The translations under genes and the position numbers were made by a program. Of a DNA stretch of 60,016 nucleotides, positions 18,244 through 25,799 are shown piece by piece. Origin of the DNA: an uncultured Alphaproteobacteria bacterium (GTDB taxonomy: Bacteria; Pseudomonadota; Alphaproteobacteria; RF32; CAG-239); contig CALXPU010000009.1 of assembly GCA_944390455.1 (NCBI GenBank), forward strand, positions 1 to 60,016. Direction: 5' to 3'. The stretch's first letter is position 1, and each line of letters begins with the position of its first letter. The notes beneath the pieces were generated by a model that saw only the letters and a list, made by a program, of their open reading frames with translations, searched no databases and was not told the DNA's origin.

Positions 18244-18383
18244 AAGCATTGATTCAGGTTGAAAGTTTCCTCTCGTACTAAGATTGTATATTGCGGAACA
18301 TTCACCTTTCAAACAACTTTATTATAAAATAAAAACTATTCCGAATAAATTATAAGAGTTTTATTTTATATATCTCACTAACT

Positions 18384-18413
18384 AAAAAAACCGTCCGAAA
18401 GGGCGGTTTTTTT
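18384..18413 (+). terminator. Terminator repeat copy 2
   Basis: AAACCGTCC, a GAAA loop and GGGCGGTTT with a T run; a near-identical copy of the terminator after tRNA-Trp. It now follows the 224-codon gene. Confidence 0.8.
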
Positions 18414-18453
18414 AGCACTTGAGCTAACAAATTCCCCCTATAAATATGATTTC

Positions 18454-18689
18454 TCAATAATCACTGTGAAAATGTTTTCCAATGGTATCTTCCTCAGACG
18501 ACAAATCAGATTTTTTTACGCTTTTTTCATCTTAACAATTTCAAAAACATAGCTTTCCATTATCAGTCAAGGACTTTCAGTATTTGCTTGTTGTAGTGCT
18601 AATTATTCAGCTAAATAGACATTTTTCTCAGCCTTAAGCAAAGCAGAAAGATTCAAATAATCTGTTTTTACAGGACCTTTTCTCTCCAT
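18454..18689 (-). pseudogene. Decayed second copy of the 77-codon ORF
   Basis: The ATG at 18689 opens M-E-R-K-G-P-V-K-T-D-Y-L-N-L-S as in copy 1, but a stop follows Ala-Glu at codon 29. A second stop interrupts the middle, and a one-base shift near the MKK segment is needed to recover the C terminus (EEDTIGKHFHSDY with stop). The TATAAT-like box upstream lacks a good -35 partner. This is a clear relic rather than a functional small gene. Confidence 0.85.
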
Positions 18690-18788
18690 AATTCCTAATC
18701 TTAATAGTTAAACAACATCATTAAAACTCAAAAGCATTATAAAATTTTGCCTAAAGTAAATAATTTCATAATCAACTTTGCCCATGTA

Positions 18789-18807
18789 TTGTCCTATATA
18801 TTCTACC
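18789..18807. repeat. 19-mer repeat, copy c
   Basis: TTGTCCTATATATTCTACC, the third and most diverged copy, 100 bases upstream of the pseudogene start. The rest of the gene-free stretch 18690-19049 shows nothing else apart from the secE promoter. Confidence 0.5.
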
Positions 18808-18902
18808 ATACAAGATAAAAGTATATTAAAACGTCTTTTCCTACTCAAATAACAAGCTACATCTCTCCAAGAGATTACCTGCGTAAACAATCAATATATT
18901 TA

Positions 18903-18931
18903 TTGACATCTAAAAAAAATTTTAATATGTT
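18903..18931 (+). promoter_or_regulatory. Probable promoter of secE-nusG
   Basis: TTGACA (18903-18908) and TATGTT (18926-18931) are 17 bases apart, about 120 bases upstream of secE. It resembles the tRNA-Trp promoter (ATTTATTGACA then CT and an A run), which suggests it arose by duplication or was kept when the island separated the two. Confidence 0.6.
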
Positions 18932-19049
18932 GGGCTCATCTGTTAGGATACATGGCACCCCAATGATATAAAAGAAAAATCTTACAAATCAGAGAATTGC
19001 CTAATAACATCCTGCTAATTTTTATCAATGTAATTGAAATGGTAGAGCT

Positions 19050-19241
19050 ATGGGAAATACAAGTCCGATACAATTTTTTAGACAAGTTAAACAAGAAGTA
19101 AAAAAGGTTACTTGGCCTTCTAAAAAGGAAGTAATGCGTGCCACGGTTATGGTTTTAGTAATCGTTGCCATTGCATCAGCATTTTTCTTTTGCGTAGACA
19201 TGATATTTGCCGCAATAGTTCGTTTAATCTTCAAATATTAG
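19050..19241 (+). CDS. secE: Preprotein translocase subunit SecE
   Basis: Small clamp subunit of the SecYEG channel. The short single-span form of 63 residues is typical of alphaproteobacteria. The conserved amphipathic segment FFRQVKQEVKKVTWPSKKE (10-28) leads into one transmembrane helix (about 32-55). nusG begins 9 bases downstream with a GGAG ribosome-binding site inside the secE end. Confidence 0.95.
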   Translation: MGNTSPIQFFRQVKQEVKKVTWPSKKEVMRATVMVLVIVAIASAFFFCVDMIFAAIVRLIFKY

Positions 19242-19250
19242 GAGTTTTCA

Positions 19251-19784
19251 ATGACAGCGCGTTGGTATGTTGTAAACGTATATTCCGGTTCAGAAAAGAA
19301 AGTTGCTGAATCAATCAGAGAACAAGCCGTTTTGAAAAAAATGGATGACAGAATTTTAGAGGTTTTAGTTCCAACCGAACAAGTCGTTGAAGTTCGTAAA
19401 GGAACAAAAGTTAATGCTGAACACAAATTTTTCCCTGGATACATTTTAGTAAAGATGGAAATGAGTGATGATGCTTGGCACATTGTTAAAGATACACCTC
19501 GTGTAAGTGGTTTTCTTGGCAGCCACAATAAGCCTCAAGCAATTAGCGAAGCTGAAGTTAAACGCATTATGACCCAAATTGAAGAAGGCGTTGAACGTCC
19601 ATCTACAGAGATTTACTTTGAAGTTGGCGAACAAGTTCGTGTAACAGATGGTCCGTTCGCATCATTCGTTGGTGTTGTAGAAGAAGTTGATAACGAAAAG
19701 TCTCGCGTTAAAGTATCAGTTTCAATCTTCGGACGTTACACTCCGGTTGACTTGGAATTCGGCCAAGTAGAAAAGATTGCTTAA
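19251..19784 (+). CDS. nusG: Transcription antitermination factor NusG
   Basis: Binds the RNA polymerase clamp and couples polymerase to Rho or to the ribosome. The NGN domain starts WYVVNVYSGSEKKV and includes FFPGYILVKMEM. The KOW motif GEQVRVTDGPFASFVGVVEEVD lies near residues 125-146. The length of 177 is normal. Unusually, the rplK-rplA-rplJ-rplL cluster does not follow; a terminator and an unrelated convergent gene come next. Confidence 0.97.
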   Translation: MTARWYVVNVYSGSEKKVAESIREQAVLKKMDDRILEVLVPTEQVVEVRKGTKVNAEHKFFPGYILVKMEMSDDAWHIVKDTPRVSGFLGSHNKPQAISEAEVKRIMTQIEEGVERPSTEIYFEVGEQVRVTDGPFASFVGVVEEVDNEKSRVKVSVSIFGRYTPVDLEFGQVEKIA

Positions 19785-19801
19785 TATCAAAAAACATCAG
19801 T

Positions 19802-19828
19802 AAAACCCGCTTTTAAGCGGGTTTTACT
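19802..19828 (+). terminator. Intrinsic terminator of secE-nusG
   Basis: AAAACCCGCTT pairs with AAGCGGGTTTT around a 2-base loop, 18 bases after the nusG stop. Confidence 0.85.
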
Positions 19829-19889
19829 TTACCTAAAATATATTTACACCTAGAAATCTAGCTAAATCAAAAATCTTCCCCAAAATTAT

Positions 19890-20693
19890 CTATTTTCCTA
19901 ATCTACCATTAACATATGCCAACAATTCAGTTTTACAAATGTTAGCATAGTCATTTGTGAAATATTTATCAAAAGCACTCAACAAACCTTCTAAAATTCC
20001 CAATTTTTCCATTAATACAAAAGAAGATGTATAGGCTAAATCATACACGCAAGCCAAATACATAGTTGCCTGATCTGCAAAATTCTTAACATTCCTTACA
20101 TCCACAGCTTCATGCTTCATAAACGCGTTCCAAACAGCCGGACTTGGTATTTTAGTTTGATAATCAAGCATAGACTTCAAAAAGAACAGATTTTCCATCT
20201 CTTTAAAATGACGCGACAAAAGATAGAAATTAGCAACTTTATCCGCATCTCTAACCAAATAAATAATTTTATAAACTTCTTGTCGCTCTTTTTCAGATAA
20301 CTTTACAAAATCATCATCTTCATAAAGCCGTTCAATTAAATGTCCGTGATGTCTAACAGGAAGAACTATATCAATACGATTAAAATCAGGATTTTTAGCC
20401 AACAAAGAGGCTCCATAGATACCATGATCAACTTTTCCTCCGTCTTCATGCAAAAAGACTTCATAAAAACGCCCTAAATCATGCAACAAAACCGTCGATT
20501 TCAATCTCAGAATTTCCGAAGAGGTATAATTTTGAAAAGCTTTTTCATGTTTCAACAAATAATTACCAACACCCAAAACTTGATATGAATGTTTCATTTT
20601 CTCATCCATTAGCTGTTGGGCGTGTTCTGTTGCATTTTGATAATACGTATTATATTCTTCAGCCAACCACTTTTTAGCTTTTTCAAAACACAT
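19890..20693 (-). CDS. HD-domain phosphohydrolase
   Basis: Metal-dependent phosphohydrolase of the HD superfamily. The metal ligands can be traced: His35 (MKHSYQVLG), His71-Asp72 (LLHDLGRFYE), the His pair 115-116 (RHHGHL) and Asp149/Asp151 (VRDADKVAN). The rest of the 267 residues is helical with no second domain, so it is not a GGDEF or RelA-type protein. Substrate unknown; nucleotides or phosphate esters are typical. It sits on the minus strand downstream of rpsU, separated from it by that gene's terminator. Confidence 0.8.
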   Translation of the reverse strand: MCFEKAKKWLAEEYNTYYQNATEHAQQLMDEKMKHSYQVLGVGNYLLKHEKAFQNYTSSEILRLKSTVLLHDLGRFYEVFLHEDGGKVDHGIYGASLLAKNPDFNRIDIVLPVRHHGHLIERLYEDDDFVKLSEKERQEVYKIIYLVRDADKVANFYLLSRHFKEMENLFFLKSMLDYQTKIPSPAVWNAFMKHEAVDVRNVKNFADQATMYLACVYDLAYTSSFVLMEKLGILEGLLSAFDKYFTNDYANICKTELLAYVNGRLGK

Positions 20694-20715
20694 TATCTAT
20701 ATTCCCCCACAAAAC

Positions 20716-20748
20716 AATAAAAAAAGGGAATCCTAAAAAAGGATTCCC
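20716..20748 (-). terminator. Intrinsic terminator of rpsU
   Basis: GGGAATCC pairs with GGATTCCC around a 7-base loop. On the minus strand a run of eight T follows the stem. Confidence 0.88.
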
Positions 20749-20767
20749 GATAAACAAAACAGCAAAA

Positions 20768-20974
20768 TTAGAAACCTTCAGTATCTAAGCGCTTGCGCAA
20801 CTGTTTTCTAGCTCTGCGAATAGCTTCAGCCTGACGACGAGCTTTTTTCTCAGAATTCTTTTCGTGACAACGTCTCAATTTCATTTCACGGAAAATACCT
20901 TCACGTTGCATTTTCTTCTTTAAAATCTTTAAAGATTGAGCTACGTCATTACCAATAACAGTAACTTGAACCAC
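20768..20974 (-). CDS. rpsU: 30S ribosomal protein S21
   Basis: bS21, a late-binding small-subunit protein near the anti-Shine-Dalgarno region. The 68-residue sequence starts [21 protein letters not shown] and has the basic helix [19 protein letters not shown], both diagnostic. A strong AGAGGTGA ribosome-binding site precedes the ATG. It is monocistronic, with its own terminator. Confidence 0.97.
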   Translation of the reverse strand: MVQVTVIGNDVAQSLKILKKKMQREGIFREMKLRRCHEKNSEKKARRQAEAIRRARKQLRKRLDTEGF

Positions 20975-21140
20975 TTAAATCACCTCTTTTCTATTCTCTA
21001 AAATTAAACTTTATAGAGCCTTATAACACATATTTTTTAGAATGCAAACAAAAAATTACGCCTCAAAATAAAATATGTAACAGATTTTTAAGAAGTTGTA
21101 ATATAAAATCAGTCCAAAGATATATCACAAGGATAGTAGA

Positions 21141-21587
21141 ATGACTGAAACAGAAACAAATAATGAAACCGCTCAAAATCCCCAAAATGTCTATGAGCTT
21201 ATGGAAAATGACGCGGGAGAAATCATGGTTCTTATATTTGCAGGAGAAGGCAAACCTGTAAATCCTACCTTTTACTTAAATGAAAAGGAAAAACTAATCG
21301 AAATTACACGTAGCAAAAATGATATTGTCCTAATAGAAGGATTACAGCCAGATACGATTGAGAAAATAAAAAATTTGAAAACACTGTACATTTGCGAAAT
21401 GAAGTACAACGAAAATCCAGAAGCTGAAAATGAAATTGTCAATGCCTACGCTGCGGCATTAAAAAAAAAAGCAATCGAACCGCAAAACGAGCTCCTCAAA
21501 GCAGAAGCCTCGCAAGAAGAAACTCTCGCAGAAAAAGCCAGAAAAGCCAGAGAAAATCTCTTAAACAAGAATAATTCAAACAATTAA
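21141..21587 (+). CDS. Hypothetical acidic protein
   Basis: Family not recognised. The 148 residues have no signal peptide or membrane segment. The first 20 residues are polar and probably disordered. A compact central region (about 20-85) with beta-strand character is followed by a charged helical tail (about 90-148) rich in Ala, Glu and Lys that could form a coiled coil. An AAGGATAG ribosome-binding site precedes the ATG. It is a single-gene unit ending in a bidirectional terminator shared with trpS. Confidence 0.65.
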   Translation: MTETETNNETAQNPQNVYELMENDAGEIMVLIFAGEGKPVNPTFYLNEKEKLIEITRSKNDIVLIEGLQPDTIEKIKNLKTLYICEMKYNENPEAENEIVNAYAAALKKKAIEPQNELLKAEASQEETLAEKARKARENLLNKNNSNN

Positions 21588-21612
21588 AAAGCTCCCAACT
21601 GGGAGCTTTTCT
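21587..21612. terminator. Bidirectional terminator (21141 gene / trpS)
   Basis: AAAAGCTCCC pairs with GGGAGCTTTT around a 4-base loop and overlaps the stop of the + strand gene. Confidence 0.85.
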
Positions 21613-21634
21613 TATACACCATCAGGCTTCAAAA

Positions 21635-22639
21635 CTAAAAACCTAAAACAGCATTTTTCAAACGAGCCAAAGTTTGTTTTGCAATTCCTCTAGCCTTCTG
21701 AGCTCCTTCTGCTAAAATATCCTGAACTTCATCAAAGTGAGCCATATAATAATTATAAACTTCACGTTCTTTTGCTGTTTTTTCAATAATAGCATCAAGA
21801 AGCATATTTTTTACATGTCCATAACCAAGTTTTCCGTTTCTAAGTCCGTCTGCCATTTCTTGAACCTTGTCAGCTGGCGCAATTGTTTTATAAATTTCAT
21901 AAACCAATACTTCATCCGGATTCTTTGGTTCTTCAATCGGTTTTGAATCGGTTTTAATAGAAAAGACTGCTTTCTTCAAGACCTTATCATCCTCAAACAT
22001 CGGAATCACATTTCCATAAGATTTGCTCATCTTTCTTCCGTCAATACCAGGAATCACTGCAATTTTATCATCAGCCACATAACCAGGCTGAACCAAAATT
22101 TCTTTACCATATACAGCATTAATTGCCCCGGCAATATCACGTGCAATTTCAACATGTTGCACCTGATCTTTTCCCACAGGAACAATATCCGTATCAAAGG
22201 TTAAAATATCTGCTGCCATAAGAATTGGATAAGTATACAATCCCATATTAATTCCGTCATCTTGAGGTTTTTGCGCTGCTAAATTTTTATCAACAGCAGC
22301 TTTATACGCATGAGCTTTGTTCATAAATCCTTTAGGCGTAAAAGCAGATAAAATTGTAGCAACTTCAAAAATCTCTGGTACATCAGATTGGCGATAAAAA
22401 ATAGTTTTCTTAGGATCCAAACCTGCAGCCAAATAAACGCATGCAATTTCTTTAATAGCGCGATGTAAAACTTCAACATTTTTTTCTGCATTAATTGCAT
22501 GATAATCAGCAATAAACATAATATGCTGTTTTGCCGTATTTCCCATTTCTACAGCAGGCTTAATTGCCCCCAAATAATTACCTAAATGAGGCTTGCCTGT
22601 CGGTTTAACCCCTGTTAAAACCTTTTTACCCTCTATCAT
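21635..22639 (-). CDS. trpS: Tryptophan--tRNA ligase
   Basis: Class I aminoacyl-tRNA synthetase charging tRNA-Trp. The HIGH-type motif appears in PTGKPHLGNYLG (HLGN at 18-21) and the second signature as GRKMSKSYGN. The ATG at 22639 is chosen over the longer frame because a GAAAGG sequence lies ahead of it and the family starts at this point; the upstream 32 codons overlap the serS promoter region. The 334-residue length is normal. Divergent from serS, with about 100 bases between. Confidence 0.94.
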   Translation of the reverse strand: MIEGKKVLTGVKPTGKPHLGNYLGAIKPAVEMGNTAKQHIMFIADYHAINAEKNVEVLHRAIKEIACVYLAAGLDPKKTIFYRQSDVPEIFEVATILSAFTPKGFMNKAHAYKAAVDKNLAAQKPQDDGINMGLYTYPILMAADILTFDTDIVPVGKDQVQHVEIARDIAGAINAVYGKEILVQPGYVADDKIAVIPGIDGRKMSKSYGNVIPMFEDDKVLKKAVFSIKTDSKPIEEPKNPDEVLVYEIYKTIAPADKVQEMADGLRNGKLGYGHVKNMLLDAIIEKTAKEREVYNYYMAHFDEVQDILAEGAQKARGIAKQTLARLKNAVLGF

Positions 22640-22739
22640 TTTGTGTTTGCCTTTCAATTTTCTATTGTTTTTAATTTTAAATATTGATAACTTATTTTCA
22701 GATTTTTGCAATAATTTATGTAAAAAAGGAAACACAAAG

Positions 22740-24035
22740 ATGTTGGATATAAAATTTATTATAGAAAATCCGGAAACGGTAAAAGAAGGTTTAGCAAAAA
22801 AAGGCTACACCAAAGAACAAATTGATATAGATGGCTTAATCGCATTACACAAAGATGTAAACAAATTAAAAACATCCACCCAAACATTAGCAGAAGAAAA
22901 GAATAAATTAAGTAATTCAATAAAATCCGCATCTAATGAGGAACGCCCTGCAATTATTGCTAAAAGTAAAGAAATCGGCGAAGAATTAAAGAAAGAACAA
23001 GAATTATTGGCAGAAGAACAAAAGAAATATGATAGCATCATGTGGAGAATGCCAAACTTGCCGAGTCCAGAATCTCCTGTTGGTCCAGATGAATCAGGAA
23101 ACGTTGTAATCAGACGCGTTGATGAACCTACAAAATTTGATTTTACGCCTAAAGATCATGTAGAATTAATGGAACTAAATGATTGGTCTGAATTAGAACG
23201 CATTACAAAAGTATCTGGTGCAAGAACTTATGCCATCAAAAACGAATTATCTCGTTTGGAATTAGCTATGCACATGATGGTATTAGATAAATTAACTGAA
23301 CACGGCTTCACAACCATCACCGTACCATCTTTATCAAAACAAAAACCATTATATGGTATGGGATACCTTCCTTTCTCTCAAGATGAAGTATACTATATGC
23401 CTGCCGATGATTTATATTTATCTGGTACTGCTGAATTAGTTTTAAACTCTTTAAGAGCTGACGAAATATTATCTGAAAATGACCTTCCTGTATTATATGC
23501 CGGATTCTCTCCATGTTTCCGTCGTGAAGCCGGAGCTGCCGGAAAAGATACAAGAGGATTAGTTCGCGTTCACCAGTTCCTCAAAACCGAACAATTTGTA
23601 ATCTGCAAAAATGATATTGCAGAAAGCGAAAAGTGGCACAAAACCTTATTAGCCATTTCAGAAGAAGTATTGCAAGATTTAGAGTTGCCATATCAGGTAT
23701 TAGAAATTTGTACCGGCGACATGGGTGCACCTAAATATCGCCAATACGATTTGGAAGCATGGACGCCTTCTCAAAATTGCTACAGAGAAACTCACTCTTG
23801 CTCAAACATCACAGAATGGCAAGCACGTCGCACGAACTTAAGATACAGAGATAACAAAGATGGTAAAGTTAAGTTTGTTCATACCTTAAACAATACCGGA
23901 ATTGCAACACCGCGTATCTTAGTGCCATTTATTGAAAATCACCAACAAGCTGATTACACCGTACGTATTCCGGAAAAATTACAACCTTATATGAACGGCA
24001 AAAAGTTTATTGGTAAAAATGCTAAAAACAAATAA
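22740..24035 (+). CDS. serS: Serine--tRNA ligase
   Basis: Class II synthetase. The N-terminal coiled-coil arm that grips the long tRNA-Ser variable arm is visible (about residues 30-105, rich in Lys and Glu). Motif 2 is FSPCFRREAGAAGKDTRGLVRVHQF and motif 3 lies near LNNTGIATPRILV. The ATG at 22740 has AAAAAGGA upstream and gives the standard MLDIKFIIENPE start; the reading frame is open 49 codons further upstream but that part is not expected to be translated. 431 residues. Confidence 0.96.
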   Translation: MLDIKFIIENPETVKEGLAKKGYTKEQIDIDGLIALHKDVNKLKTSTQTLAEEKNKLSNSIKSASNEERPAIIAKSKEIGEELKKEQELLAEEQKKYDSIMWRMPNLPSPESPVGPDESGNVVIRRVDEPTKFDFTPKDHVELMELNDWSELERITKVSGARTYAIKNELSRLELAMHMMVLDKLTEHGFTTITVPSLSKQKPLYGMGYLPFSQDEVYYMPADDLYLSGTAELVLNSLRADEILSENDLPVLYAGFSPCFRREAGAAGKDTRGLVRVHQFLKTEQFVICKNDIAESEKWHKTLLAISEEVLQDLELPYQVLEICTGDMGAPKYRQYDLEAWTPSQNCYRETHSCSNITEWQARRTNLRYRDNKDGKVKFVHTLNNTGIATPRILVPFIENHQQADYTVRIPEKLQPYMNGKKFIGKNAKNK

Positions 24036-24063
24036 ATAAACGTCATAAAAACAAAGGAGAGTT

Positions 24064-24696
24064 ATGAAAAGAATTGATAAAATCATCAATTTCATGCGCG
24101 CATTAGAAGAGGTTTGCGTTGTTAAAAGAGATTTACTCTTATATGAAGGCTCCACCGAAAACAATGCAATGCATATATTCAAACTCTCCTTTTTAGTGAT
24201 GTTAATTACCCCTTACTTAAAGAGTGAGGTTGACTATACAAAAATGCTAGAAATGGCATTGGTACATGATATTGCAGAAGGAAAAGTCGGCGACTATACA
24301 GCTGCAAATCAAATTGCCAATCCCGCTATAAAAGAAGAAAAAAAATATAAAGAAGCTCAAGCTATAAAAGAACTAAAAAAGCAACTTCCTGCGCCATTAA
24401 ATAAAAAGATTTATGATTTGTACCAAGAGTATGAAGAAAAAGAAACGCTTGAAGCCAAAATTGTTTCCGCTTTAGATAAACTAGAGGCCAACCTTCAGGC
24501 CAATCAATACAAAGATGGCGACGTTCGCTATTGGGGATTATGCGAAAATGGCGGAGAATACTACAAAATGGCATTAAAAAAGAAACCCTTAATTAAAGAA
24601 ATCGGTGAACCTATACTCAAAGACTTAGAAAATGCCATCATTACGTTGTCTAAAGAAAACATGAAAAGATGTGCCTTACATCCGCAAAAACAATAA
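24064..24696 (+). CDS. HD-domain hydrolase (YfbR/HDDC2-like)
   Basis: HD_3-type phosphohydrolase resembling the YfbR/HDDC2 5'-deoxynucleotidases. The ligands are His37 (NNAMHIFKL), His68-Asp69 (LVHDIAEGKVGDY) and a later aspartate in ALDKLEAN. Enzymes of this group dephosphorylate (d)NMPs, which would fit nucleotide-pool control. An AAAGGAG ribosome-binding site precedes the ATG. A 14-base gap to the next gene makes it the first gene of a three-gene operon. Confidence 0.8.
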   Translation: MKRIDKIINFMRALEEVCVVKRDLLLYEGSTENNAMHIFKLSFLVMLITPYLKSEVDYTKMLEMALVHDIAEGKVGDYTAANQIANPAIKEEKKYKEAQAIKELKKQLPAPLNKKIYDLYQEYEEKETLEAKIVSALDKLEANLQANQYKDGDVRYWGLCENGGEYYKMALKKKPLIKEIGEPILKDLENAIITLSKENMKRCALHPQKQ

Positions 24697-24710
24697 AGAA
24701 AGATTTTCCC

Positions 24711-25799
24711 ATGTTACTATATGTAGATAAAAAGAAAGAACGTCAAAAAAAAATAAAACGTATCCTTTTTATCATCAGTATCCTACTCATCATCTTAATC
24801 AACTTCATTCAGTTCCCGATTGATTTGCACCAAACCCAAAAGCAATTAATCAACTATAAATCCAAAGCGTCCACCCCTGAATGGTATTCTCACACAGAAC
24901 CAATAACAATTCTGAGCACCCCAAAAAAAGAAGAAATAATTTTTCTTATATCTAATATTTCAAGCAGAGAAAATCTAATTACCCTAGCTAAAGCATTTTC
25001 TCTAATTCCTCATAACGCGACAACAATCAACATTTCCCCAGAAATCACGGATTCTGAAAAAATTTTAAAACTGGCACAAATATTTTCCCATCAAATAAAA
25101 CAAGACAACAAATCAACGCAACTTATTGTAGTAGCAGATGAAAATAAAATACTAGAACTAACGAAATCAAAGAAATTTGTTCCCCACACAATAAATCACA
25201 CATCACCCAAAAACTTTATCATAACACCTGAAATTCAATCTTTTTTAGATTCATTTGCTCCACTTTCACCAGCCCCTGAAAATAAACAAGAACAGGAACA
25301 AGAAAATCTAAAAAAACTAATAAAAGACCATAAAGATATAATTCTCAGCAGCCTTCCTTTTACACCATATGCAGAGGTAGATTACCCTATGTCTGCTCAA
25401 TATATTCTTTTGAAAAATGCCAATGTTTGCTTATCTTCAACAAATAAAAAAATATGTACTCTAAATACAAATAAATCTCTAACCAACAACATTAACGAAA
25501 CTCTACAAAAGTTCGCCCCACAAGAAAAAGTAACGCAATTATCCTTATTAACGTCATTCCAAGAAATTCCTTGCCAATCAAATATATCCTCAAACGATGG
25601 GCTACTATTCCGCTTTGAACAACGTGAATACATTTTACTTCCTCAAGAAATAGAAAAATATAAAAAAGAAAACACCAAAGAGGAAAACATTTATCACTAT
25701 ATAAAACAACAAGCAGGTATAAATCCTGACTACCAAAATCCTAAAATGAAATTCTACAAATTTAAGACAGTGGAGATAAATTTAAATGACAACATATAA
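24711..25799 (+). CDS. Membrane-anchored protein with AMMECR1-like C-terminal region
   Basis: Single N-terminal membrane helix (about residues 17-35) after a basic patch, so the bulk is probably periplasmic. From about residue 205 the sequence follows the order of AMMECR1 domains: a strand-rich middle, LSLLTSFQEI in place of the usual ISVLxPxxxI, then GLLFRFEQREYILLPQ, a helix with KQQAGI (compare RKAGL) and a final FYKFKT. The hallmark RGCIG loop is not conserved. The N-terminal half is unrecognised. The ATG at 24711 gives a start with the anchor; an upstream ATG would overlap the HD gene. It overlaps the next gene by 14 bases. Confidence 0.55.
   Translation: MLLYVDKKKERQKKIKRILFIISILLIILINFIQFPIDLHQTQKQLINYKSKASTPEWYSHTEPITILSTPKKEEIIFLISNISSRENLITLAKAFSLIPHNATTINISPEITDSEKILKLAQIFSHQIKQDNKSTQLIVVADENKILELTKSKKFVPHTINHTSPKNFIITPEIQSFLDSFAPLSPAPENKQEQEQENLKKLIKDHKDIILSSLPFTPYAEVDYPMSAQYILLKNANVCLSSTNKKICTLNTNKSLTNNINETLQKFAPQEKVTQLSLLTSFQEIPCQSNISSNDGLLFRFEQREYILLPQEIEKYKKENTKEENIYHYIKQQAGINPDYQNPKMKFYKFKTVEINLNDNI

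Larger units (their letters stand above)
18384..18720. repeat. Island duplication unit, copy 2 (degenerate)
   Basis: Direct repeat of 16418-16734 with the same order: terminator, ORF, GTTTAACTATT upstream tract. The terminator stem is better conserved than the coding part. Confidence 0.85.

Noticed and set aside
18708..18890. 60-codon minus-strand ORF in the spacer before secE
   Set aside because: It overlaps the repeat and degenerate promoter region, has no ribosome-binding site and no resemblance to the other island genes.
16416..19049. Integrated mobile element at the tRNA-Trp 3' end
   Set aside because: No integrase, transposase or repeat of the tRNA 3' end is present; only the terminator and small ORF are duplicated.
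22640..22735. N-terminal extension of the trpS reading frame
   Set aside because: The family start and a ribosome-binding site support the ATG at 22639; the extension overlaps the serS ribosome-binding site on the other strand.
22593..22739. N-terminal extension of the serS reading frame
   Set aside because: It lies antisense to the start of trpS, and the ATG at 22740 has a good ribosome-binding site and the family N terminus.
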